In this document: positions 9,256 to 21,200 of the stretch, piece after piece
How the letters are laid out: each line of letters begins with the position of its first letter
Position numbering within the stretch: the stretch's first letter is position 1
Source: Platycnemis pennipes
Taxonomy: Eukaryota; Arthropoda; Insecta; Odonata; Platycnemididae
Direction: 5' to 3'
DNA length: 64,000 nt
Assembly (NCBI GenBank): GCA_933228895.1
Contig: OW121848.1
Span: 159,790,688-159,854,687 of the forward strand
Program-made: the position numbers and the translations under genes
The notes under the pieces: model-generated
What the model saw: only the letters and a program-made list of their open reading frames with translations
Told to the model about the DNA's origin: nothing
Database searches by the model: none

Positions 9256-12200
9256 GCTGAAGAGCAAGCTTCGGTGTGCAGTAATGCATCTGCAAGAATG
9301 TCTGATGCTGATGAAAATTATGAAAGTGATAGCTTTGAAATTGTTATGACTGATCAGGAGGCAAGAATGGTTAGTAGCATTAGAATTATGTTTTGATGTG
9401 TCCAACCACTGACTAAGGCGGAAAATGATAACAGTGGACTCTTGTAAGGATGTTCCTTGATAGCTAGATAGATACGTTTTCCTAACACGGGAAAATAACC
9501 CCCATATAGGTCATTTCTCAAGAGGTTTAATTATTGCATTAAAAAAGATTGTTGTCACTTACAATAACGTTATGATAGGTATATTATGGTAAAAAAAAGG
9601 TTTATAATGAAGTAAAAGGACACCAACCCATGCATTTTATTGCAATATTTGTTTGTTTTATGTCACAGACATCAAAACTGTATGAGCACTTTGTGACATT
9701 AAAAGTGACAATGCCTAGAACTAGCCATTGAAAAGCTAGTGATGAAAATATAAATATATATAGAAAATCTCAGCCTCCTACGAGAAGTATACGAAAAGCA
9801 ATGTAAGAATCGTGTTGAGGCAAAAATGGAAGTTCTAGCATCAATATTAAACTCAAGTTCCAAGTGAAGATGGCCTACTAGGTGCTTACATTGCTTGGCA
9901 TTTCTGACTTCACTTAAAACTCCTCTACAAAAAATGTGAAATTTAAATTAAGTATTACGGCATGCTAGATATTGATATTGATGGATTCACGATAGATATT
10001 TTAAAAAGGAAGACCAAAGGTGTTAGTTGTCTGCCTCCTATTCACATACTTACGGAGAAAACCTGATTTGATTAATCAATTAGAATATTGTAAATAATAG
10101 AGTAAAATATTTTAAATTTCAAGGATATCATGGCCAAATTATGACTCGAATTCTATCAAAATTCTCTTTCGTATTGTTATGACAAACCTTGATACTGATG
10201 CTAACCTCCGGGACTCAAAAGATGGGGTTGTTTTCCATTCTTACATTAAAAACTTACCTCAAAGTATATGTGTAGAAATGTCCGCTACCTGAATTAAACG
10301 TAAGACTAAATTATCTACACAATAATAATGTTCTGTATGATTATCACTTTTCCATTTTTTAGATGTAAATATGTAAAAGAAGGATCTGAGATTCCACTAC
10401 AGTGGTCAAAAGTGGAATTATTTTGGTCAAATTGACTTCCTTCACTTAGTAATTGATAAACATCAAGCTGGTCTAAGTGTGAAGCTGAACCAATAATTGC
10501 TATGATTGCAAAGGTCATCAATTTTTATATTCCATCAAAGAGGTAGGAAGTATGTTTATCCAAAGCATATAATAATCGATAATCTATAATGTAAAGACTG
10601 CTTTTGGATAGTCAGGAGTTTACTGTAAAATGAATAAACTATCAATAGGTTTTCACTTCTTATTGTGTAGTGAAAAAACATGATTAAAAATTAATTGCGC
10701 TATCAATGGAAGAGGATATTCTTTGGTTGAAAAAATATTGCATCCTCCACTTGAAGAGATGTCTTTTGATGTTTCCATTGTACGCAGCATTTTTTTCTTC
10801 CTTACTCAACATCATCTCCAACAAAGCATTTACCTTTATAATCATTTTCTGAAATGTATCGGATTTTTTAAAACCATAAGATATAGAATTGTAAACAAAT
10901 TATATTTCTACTGGTATTTCATTTCTTTTAGTTGTAAAATAATTTATACATCATAGAGAAACTGTTAGTTGCTTACTCTTCTTTTTCTTCCTGAAATTAA
11001 AATTAGCTCTGTTTTAATTAAGTACTTGCCTCTTTTGTCCCTGCAGTATGAGGCAAATATACGCAGTTTCCTTGGAATTCCTCCACGGCCTACAGATGAT
11101 GCTCAGTCAATGGAAAATTGCTTAAAAGCAATTACAGCTGATAAGGTATACATCATCTACTGATTCTTTTCTTTCAGGTCACTTTAGCCATTTTCTTAAA
11201 GCCTTGGATATTTCCATGCCTAATTTTTTTGCATTTTATGGTTTTATGAGCTTATTATATCTCCATTTGTTAATAAACTAGGTTATAACAACAATAAGTA
11301 TATTTATTTGTCTAGCAGCAATTTGGTATACTGATGTAGGGCATGTTGAGAGATGAAAAAGTACAATTTTTCATTCATCATTATCATAATTCATCAGTAC
11401 TCAGATTGGTTTGACGCAGCTCTTCACTGAGTTCTTCTATCTGCTAATCTCTTCATATTTACGTAATTCTTCTCTTTCACATCCTTTATCACTTGTTCCA
11501 TATATCTTGCATGAGGCCTTCCTTTGCCATTCTTCCCTTCCACTTGCCCCTCGACGATTGTCTTCATCAGGCCATCATGTTTCATGATGTGGCTGATCAA
11601 GTTGTCTCATCTTCTTCTTAGGGTATTCAGAAGACTTCTCTCTCTTCTTAGGACTTCCTCGTTACTTAATCGGTTGATCCATTTAATCTTCATCATTCTT
11701 CTGTAGCACCATATTTCGTATGCTTCCACCCTTTTCTTCTCCGCTGCTGTCATCCTCCATGCCTCACTGCCATAAAGAAACATGCTCCAGATGTATGTTC
11801 TGATAAACTGTTTCCTTACTTCTACACTTGTCTTTCCAGCTGTAAACAGATTCTTCTTTTGATATAATGCCCTCTTTGCCTGGGCTATTCTACTAACCAT
11901 TTCTTTCTTGCTTCGTCCATCGTTGGTTACTCAGCTTCCAAGGTAACAGAACTCTTTCACCTCTTCCAGCTTTTGTTTTCCTAGTTTAACGTTGGTTTTG
12001 GCCTCTTCTCTCTTGCTGCACATTAGTATCTTAGTCTTCTTATTTATCTTCAGCTGATATCTGGCCCATTGTCCACTCCATGGTTATCAGCATCTTATTC
12101 AGATCCCTCTCTGAATTTTTTATTATGGATTAAGAAATTGTCCAGAGAGTGAAACAAATGTCATGGTATGTAAATGCAAAGTGTATATTTTAAAAGAAGT

Positions 12201-15200
12201 ATTGTTATATATTGTAATATTAAGTTCTCAAGGAAGCTTTTTATATGATAGAAGGCCTATCAGCTTAGGGAAAAAGTCAGAGTTTCTCATTCAACCCTGG
12301 CAAAAAAATTTTGTGTACAATTTGTGTGAAATACCGGTACACTATTCATATACAAATTGTTACATTCATGTACTAATTAGTACATGTGGTACAAATTGTG
12401 ATTTTTGTGTGCAAATAGTGTGTTATGGAACATTTTGCTGTACACATTTCTGGTACATTGTGTACATATTGTGTACAGGAACAGGTTGTGTACAGTTTGG
12501 TATAGATAGTATAAGAAATCAAAAAGAAAGAAAATCAAAATCCTCATTGGGAGAACATCAAATCCAACTGCTTCTACAGGTTACGCAGGAAACCATCAAC
12601 ATAGTACAAATGTATAATAATAATTACCTTTATTTATCAGAATTACAGTGCAAATGAATTATACAAAATGCACACAATGGCACATAAATACAAAATAAAT
12701 GGCACTTTCTCCCCAATTTCGGTGACTGTCCATGGATCACGAACCTTTTAAATGAAAAGAAAACAAAGGTTACTGATACCACATTAATATGCAGCTAAAC
12801 TATTGTTTATAAACATGAAAAATCACTCAGTAGGATGATGCAAACTATAATCAGTAAAAATAAAATAGAACACCACTTTACCTCAGGGGGTTATGCATAC
12901 AAATATATGGCAAAAAAATTAAATTAAAATCTCCAAGCATCCGATTTTAATATTAAATCCACTTGCAACATTATAGGCTGTCAACTCCATGACCATGAAT
13001 ATGTGTGCGTAATCGTTTCCCTGATACTAAACTGCCCCTGCTGCACAAAAACGTTTCTGCAATGTTAAGATAATGTTCATCAATCCATCGCAGGAACATT
13101 GCAATAACGTTCAAATAATGGTTCCCTGAACGTTCAAAATGTCACAACTTGATATGTTATTATAACGTTCAAAATGAACGTTAAATGAATGTTCCTGCAA
13201 CCATTCTGAAGCATTCAATGAATGCTCCTGCAACCATTCCGAAGCGTTCAATGAATGTTCCTGCAACCTTTAAATGAATGTTCCTGCAATCATTTTGAAG
13301 CATTCGATGAATGCTCCTGCAATAATTTTGAAACATTCAATTAATGATTGCAAAACTACATTAAAGCACTCCATGCATATTCCATATTTGGTCTGATGAC
13401 TAATTGGCATATTCATTGAAAAAAAAATGCTCTTTCAATTGTTGCTATTAAAAAATTTCAAATATATACTATGTAACATTAATTCCTAATAAATTATTGG
13501 TTGATTCTGGAATTTTACAAGTCGCACATATAGCCTTTATATTGGAAAATAAACATGAGATATATTTGGAACAAAATATTTATTTTCAAATTACATACAT
13601 GTCATATGCATGTATTATTTAAGGTCAAATCATCATCAAAAGTACAAAAAGGATAACTATCAACTATAAAATTTCTCATGAACCTAAATGCATGGGGCAA
13701 GTGATATTGAATAGGTTGCCTCCTACGATTAAGTTTGAAAAAAAGACATGAATGTTCAAGAAAAAGACATCAATGTTCATCAAATGCTTGTGAACTCTCT
13801 AAGCATTAAAAGAAAGCAATCAAATTATAATTATTCAGGCAATTACTCATTCCTTGGAACATCCTTTCTCTCTGCCTTCCTAAATGATGAGGCTAACCTG
13901 AATGAAAAAACAAGTCATTTCTTGATCTCCTTCTCAATTTTGTCTATGGGTGCATCTTTTAAGATTGGATTCTTCCTCACTGCACCTGAAAACAATGAAA
14001 TAAGCATTCATGAACAATACTGTTTCTGTATTCAAACTTGATATATTATCATTGTAAAAAGAAAGTCTGTCACTTTGAACATTTCATAAAAGAAATGGTT
14101 GGAGAGTTTACTTTGTGGAAGTTATTCATTATAAAAGATAAAACTTTGTTCTTTTCCACAAATATATTTAAAGACAAACCAACCGGTTTCGGCCTTCTCA
14201 GGCCATTCTCAAGATTACAGAGAAACGGGTTGGTTTGTCTTTAAATATATTTGTGGAAAAGAACAGTTTTATCTTTTATATTGAACATTTCAATTGAAAT
14301 ATTTTACAACCTGGGTTTTGATATGTTCATGTAATGTATGTGACATGTGGAATTAAAATGTGGTTGAAGTTACATGATATTTTATTTTATGAGGTAGTAT
14401 TTGTAATTGAGAAGTAGATAAAAATTTAGTAACTTTCACAGCTTATCACTTTGTTTGTATAGCAATAACACCTGTAAAGGAATTTTTTCTGTTCTTTATA
14501 TCCGTATCATACACACCTCCTACTACCTCTTGGAAGTAGGTGTTTCGGATGCCTCTCTTAAGTCCTCTTCCTGCCCAATTTAAAGTTCTTGCAAAATCAG
14601 GGTCTAAGGTTTTTTTTAGTATGAATTTAATGCTTCCTTGTATTGTGGAGTGGCTATATTGACTCAGGTGCACCATCTGAATTAAAGAAAAGCAATTCAG
14701 TCATTCGACAGAATGTCAGAAGAAACTATTATATTTTAAGTGTAATAATTCTACCCATTGACAAGCTTTTCAATATTAATGAAAAATTATTCCCTTGAGA
14801 AATCTTTACTTAAGTCACCTTACATGGCCATGCTAGTAATTCAAGTTAAGTGCCCTTTTTGTACACATTAAAACCAGTTTAAAAATAAAATTCTACCAGC
14901 ATCCCAAATGGGAGGAACTAGCATACTTGGTGAAAGAATATGATAGGATTGAAAGAATGGCATGGGCATTTAAAGAAATATAATATCTTAGGGTTAATCA
15001 TACGAGCTCGTAACATGGGTTGTAGTTCATACCATCATCTGTCTGAGCGTTGGAGAATTGAGTTTTCTTTCGCAGTTTTCGAAGTCCTCATGAGACTTGA
15101 GGGGAAAAAATTGCAATATATCATCAAGGTCTGGATTATGGGTTATATCCTCTTGGTTTCCTCCACAGATTTTGTTTATTTTTTTAGAAAGTAATTTAAC

Positions 15201-18200
15201 GTCGTCTTGCAGTTCTACAATCATCCTAACAAGATATTCCAAGGTTCCTATAAAAATGAGAGACATTTTACTAGAGGATGAATTATAACATGTATACAAT
15301 TTGCAACAGAGTATCATGCAAGCCAAATGACACAGCAGTTGGTGCTTTCTTCTTCACATATACTTACTGCTTAGCTCAGCGGACGACTTAACAAGGAACA
15401 TTCCATCACCTTTATAAATAAATATTGAGTGTCATCAGTCAAGATAAATTAGGTATTCCAAATATGACGATTATATTTATGATTTGTATTCTAAATTTTT
15501 ACTACTACTCTATATATGCCATGGCTTCTCCTTGGCAGTCTCGATGATTCTCCTTTTTGACTGTTCGGTGACTGGTCTTGTCCATTCCTGCAGGCTTTCT
15601 CAGGACCCCCATTGTTATGAAAAGATTTCTCTCTGTGAGAAGTGTTTTGGATGCTCCCTCCACATTCTTCCCTGAATGCTGCTGCAATATACCATAAAAA
15701 ATTTACAAGCAACACAATGTAGCATGGTTAATATAACTGAGTCTGCATACTTTGGTGTTGAGAAACTTACATTCTGATCTTGGCATTGGCCCTAGCCCTT
15801 CAAAGGTGCTTTCGTCAGAAACACTGTCTTCTGGGTCCTCACTGGAGGTATTGTGCCTCTGTCTCTCGGAGGAAGGTCTCTTTGTAACAGGGCATCTCTC
15901 CATTTTGTCAATGGGAATTACCTATTGATTAGAATGCACCAAATGCAGCAGCAACACTTCTGATTGTAAAGACCAACGAGTTTCAATGAGCGGGATACAT
16001 TACTCTATCTTCTCTCTCTCTCTAACAATCATCAAACAATGACCTAATGATGAGAAGATGAAGATTAAAATACGGTCCAGACAGAATTACAACAGTTATC
16101 ATTGAAGTTTGAGCGATATAAGGGAGCAGTGTTGTTAATACAGTTAATAACGATACAGGTTTGCAAAATATTTCTTTTACACACAAAACATTTCATTATA
16201 TGTTCCGATGTTTAACTACATTAAACAAAATACATTCGTCCCCAAATAATTTGCAAGAGAAACACTGAGGTGTGAATATAAATTAATTGTAATTATAAAT
16301 TACTGTATTCATACCTTGTGACTGCCGCTCAAACGATGGTTATTGTCGTATTTTCTTTGGTAACATTCTGTGATGCAACTGTCCTTTGGCTGGTCTCAAG
16401 CAGTCACATGGTCACATGGCGCAAATTTTCACGATTCAAATACATAGTTCTTACGATCATATTGATTTAGGCATGTATTAATTATGAAAGTACAATGAAT
16501 AAAAAATTACAATTAGATTAACTAACGTATATTTTATGTCATGAGAAATATTTGATACTGATAAAAAATAATTAAGCTGTCAATTGATATGTGTAGACTA
16601 ATACATTGCAAAACCATTGCAGAACCATTCAGAATGTTTTTGCAACATATTGTTGACGATATATTGCAAATGCGTTTCAAAAGCATTGCAATTCAGGACA
16701 TTTGGTTGCAAAAGCATTACTTTTGCAATCAATTTGCAATTAATGAAAATATTTAATTAAATAAATATAAGTTAATTTCTATGATAATAAAAGCTTTTAA
16801 TATGACACTAATCAATTTATTCATAATTTGATATATTAAGAAAAATGCATTGCAAAAACATTGCAGAACCATTCTGAACGTTCCTGCAACCAGTGTGAAC
16901 CATTCTGTGCAGCAGGGGTGCATAACTATGTGTATGGGCCCAAAAACGACAGTCACATGTTAAAACTTCGAGAACCATCTATCCACCCAAAATACAAATT
17001 ACATATCAGCAATACAACACAACAAGTCACACTCCCTCTCCATTTTTGATGACACTGTCCAAGAATCTCAACATATCAAATGGAAACCAAGGTCACTGAT
17101 ATTGCATTATTTTGTTGCCAAGCACAATAAATCACTCGACAATTTATTGCAAACTGAACAAAATGGAAGTATATAAAAAAACTGGAGATGATGAATTTCA
17201 ACATGACTCCATTAAAGATCAGCTCACATTTGCGTTTAGGCCATTTTGCCCCACGTTCGATTCCGAAAAATTTAAATATCCCGAAACAAGAGCAGCCAAC
17301 TTGGCCAAATATGGAATCTTCAGGATAATAGTTTTATGCAGTTAAGGACTTTTTGTCACGGCTGTTTTTTCAAAAACAAAGTGGTTCCATCATGTTCTTC
17401 ATGCCAAGAAACCCAGAGATTGTTATTTGCTGAAAGTAACTGACTATTTTTGTCTCAATTTTTTTTACATTGAATTGCTATATCAATTCATACATCTACA
17501 TGTAGATTACTCTGAGCACTTTTAAAGGTGTTTAAAACTTTAATGTTTATGTTCAAAATGGTATTTTTTTTAATTACATAGGCATACAGAATGAGAAAAG
17601 GACTATCTGTAAGAACAGCCAAGGCCATCTCGATTTATTGAGACGGCTTTGGAACAGTGCAATTCATGTTCGTTAACCCAATAAAGAACATAGGGTAAAT
17701 TGAGCTTAAGGGTTACACCGTTTGAACAGTTCTCACACGAAAAAAATGTTAATTACTGACTTCATTCCAACTTTGTTGCATAGAGGATGACTTCATAATG
17801 ACATGACTTTTACTGCTCCAAAAGCATTATTTCATGACATATAACAGTTAGAATTTGATTTCTTGGCAGTGCGGCAAACAGTCACCTCATGGGTTTTAAT
17901 CGCTGCAAAAACAGGATTTTCTACCTTTTTCCTAACATTTGTATGCATGAATAAGTGTCATCGCAGCAGGTTGTGTTGTGAAAATTTCATCAAAATAGCT
18001 CGATTTTAAGTGGGAGAAAAAAATGTTTAACAGTGTATAACCTTTACACTCACATTTACCGAGACAGCCTCAAGAAACAGGGTGAAAATTTGGTACATTC
18101 TGTTTACAGCTCAAAATCTTGTCAGCTGTGGTGAATTTTGGGTGATTTTGTGTGCTAGTCAGGTACAGTACACTACTGTACCACAAAAGTGTGCACAAAG

Positions 18201-21200
18201 ATTTTCGCCAGGGAAAGATACATATGATGTCGATCAGTGGAAATCTTTTGAAAGCCTAAGTAACAATATGTTTTGTCTTAATTCATTAGGGATTAGCAAT
18301 GTCCCATTTGCCTATGAATGTACCTAAAAACGTTTGATGGATAAAAAACTATCTGGTGTTGAGGACCATGGTGATGAGCCACTCACCCTCAACAAATGAA
18401 AACCCTCTTTTTCCTCATTTTGACTTTACTGTGACCATAATCGATTGCATTAAAATAATGGAAACTTGCAAGGGTGATAAAGCCATCATTTAGGATATAA
18501 TAGTGAACAAATGCTATTAAAAACCACAATGTAATATGTTTACATAACCATGGTTACAGCATGGCCATCAGCGGAGGTGAAAAGGAAAACTTTGTAAAGT
18601 TAACTACGTATTGCCTCACTTAAAGGAATGTCTGTTGCCCCCCACCCAGTAGTAATGTTTTTCCTGAATTTTCACTGCATGATATTGTAGTGATAAACCT
18701 ATCACATCATCAATTTAAGGACAGAGAGATGAATCTTCCATAGAAAGGATTGTACAGTACTGCACAGCAATTGTTTAATGCATTATTTCATATTACCTTC
18801 CCAAAAAAATGGTGATTTGCCTTTGTGTTTCTTTTGTCTGGGTTAATTTATGGAGGTTTGGTCGTCTTTTGTAAGAAATTCAACTTCCTTTTCTTGCCAA
18901 CGTTTCGCCTTTTAATTAAGGCTTCATCAGGGCTCAAGGATTAACTTTTTTACTGCGACAATGGTAACTCAATAACAAACTTCCAATTATAAAAATAACT
19001 GGAGGAAGTTTGTTGAGTTACCATTGTCGGAGTAAAAAAGTTAATCCTTGAGCCCTGATGAAGCCTCAATTAAAAGGCGAAACGTTGGCAAGAAAAGGAA
19101 GTTGAATTTCTTACAAAAGACGACCAAACCTCCATAAATTAACCCAGATATTATAAAAGTGGTCAATAACCATCCAAAGAAGTGTTTCTTTTGTGGTGTA
19201 ATAATTGCTCATTAAAAGAGGCATCAAACCAATCAGTATTTTTTATTCTGTAATTTTACCTCTTTTGGTTCATGAGATGCAAAATTATTTTAATGGGAAA
19301 ATATAAATCAGGTGATGAAGGTCTCCTGTTGGACATTTACATTTTAATCTTACAAATGCAAACCTTTAATATTCAGTGGCTCATCCATTAGACATCTGCC
19401 ACATTGCAAAATGTCCATCTTCTAATTGTGCCATTCGAAAACATCACATCCTAAACGGACTGAAATTCAGATTTTAGGTTTTAAGTAAATGTATTGTAAT
19501 TTCAGATAGGGTTAGTTGATTTTTTAATATAATAATAAAAGAAACTGTCTGCAGATATTTGCAGAGTTAGTTTTAATTCTCTTTGTTAAATTAAATTTGG
19601 ATTCAAAATAAAATATCAGTTTAAGGGAAAATAAAGATTTGATTGGAAGAAATAGTAACATTTAGATTTGAATAATACAGTGGAACCTCGGTATAACATG
19701 TGCTCACAATGGCTGGGAAATCTCTCGCTATAGTAAGTGCTCGCTATATCCGAAGATGCTGGATCGAGCCTCTCATTTCCCACAGTTGTTCTTACTTTCC
19801 GTTTCTCTTTAGTTACCATGCTGTTAGAAACATGTAGAAGAGCCGTTTTCGTGCAAATTTCATATTCATCGATCATTTTGCCGATTAAATCATCCAAAAC
19901 AATAATTTACGCTTTGCCAAAGTCTTCAAGTGTTAACTGGCATGTCCATTGGTTAAGAATGTTGTAATGATTCGCCGAAATACAGCATTTTTCGGAGGTC
20001 AAAAATATTTCTTGCGTAATTACGTACTCCTAGCCATTTCTAAAATTCACATTAAGTTATCTCTCGAAAATATTTATTTACACAAGCAAATTCCTCTGTT
20101 GGTTGCGCTGAACATCGTGTGTTGTACTAGAGCTGCCATCTGGAGGATCTAGAGCGAACAGAGGTAACTCCCTTGAAATACTATTGCCGAGAATTATCGA
20201 TGCATTCACCCAAAATTGTATGTATCCGTGAATTCAGGAATCATAAAATAAAATAAAATCTTGTGGAACGGGATAAATTTTAATTTTTCGTGTAACATCG
20301 GCCCTGGCAATATTTACGAAAACATTGAAAAATATTTACAAATGCTCCAGAAAACATAAGTATTCCCATTATTTCTGCTAGTAAAAAAAATTAATTGAAA
20401 CCAGGATATGCCTATGAATCATAAAATTATAAGGAAATAAAAAATTCTTTGTCAACAGAAAACTTTGACGACTTAATCGCGAGAATAAAAAGCATAACAA
20501 AAAACGTCGTACTTTTAGTATCATACATACACACGCTTCACATTATCAGCACTGTACTTTCAGTTTCTATTCCCGACTGAAAAATGATTCAAGCATTGTC
20601 TGCTTCAGTCTAGGGGCAGGAACGAGTGGAGGGTATGGGAACTAGGGGGTGGGAACGAGCAGGTGGAGGCGGGAGGGCGAAGAAAGGTGGCTTTGAACTC
20701 CACCCCTATGTGAACTTGGCCTAACAAAAGAACAACTGAAAAGTGCAAGGTATGCCAGGGTGGGCCGTAAATCGTGAGTGCCTGGACTTGATTGGACTTT
20801 AAATAATGCAAAGAAGGCACAAATTGTGTATTCTAAGTTGTAGTTGACTGATAACGCCACTAAAGACAAAAACCATGCGTCAATTTGTACTTTGCAGTGC
20901 ATCGTCCTCAAGAAATATCGCTCGTAATACGGATTGTATACCGTGGCAGGAGCTTTTTGGCCTCACTTTATCTGTTTTCTTTTACATGTTAATCATGAGC
21001 CTATCGATGGTACATTACCAATCACTCATTATTGCGAGATTCTCGCTATATGCCGTACTCTCTATAACGGGCTTCTACTGTATTTCAGATTATGGGGAAA
21101 TTTAGGATTTGGGAAAAGAAAAACTAGATTTGACCCATCTCTTGACGTTTTACATGAATTGTTCAGTATTATATTACTTTAGTGTACGTATTATGTAATC

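Larger units (their letters stand above)
13035..16918 (-). mobile_element. element A: terminal-inverted-repeat element carrying a DUF4806-like gene
   Basis: A 3.9-kb segment bounded by the inverted 13-mers CCCCTGCTGCACA (13035-13047) and TGTGCAGCAGGGG (16906-16918). Just inside each end lie many copies of a motif close to TTGCAGGAACGTTCA and ATTGCAGAACCATTC. On the left these form a roughly 33-bp tandem array (about 13160-13340). A second copy of both subterminal regions, in inverted orientation, occurs at 45776-51595, so the block is a dispersed repeat, not unique host DNA. Inside is a five-exon gene on the minus strand. I see no transposase. Target-site duplication is not obvious (CTG left, TGC right). 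Confidence 0.6.
18837..19148. repeat. long palindrome, about 145-bp arms, 19-base loop
   Basis: Left arm 18837-18984 and right arm 19004-19148 are near-perfect complements, from TCTGGGTTAATTTATGGAGG at the outside to GTAACTCAATAACAAACTTCC-like sequence at the loop. Small differences include TTAATTAAA against TCAATTAAA. Each arm carries a hammerhead-like core in its outward direction. Its structure resembles the inverted terminal repeats of Penelope-like elements, but no PLE coding sequence adjoins it. Confidence 0.9.

Noticed and set aside
12163..12657. 164-codon ORF as a possible gene
   Set aside because: Composition follows an AT-rich degenerate tandem motif; no domain, splice signal or conserved feature is visible.
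13160..13345. CRISPR-like array
   Set aside because: Units are contiguous and diverged with no unique spacers; the context is eukaryotic transposon DNA.
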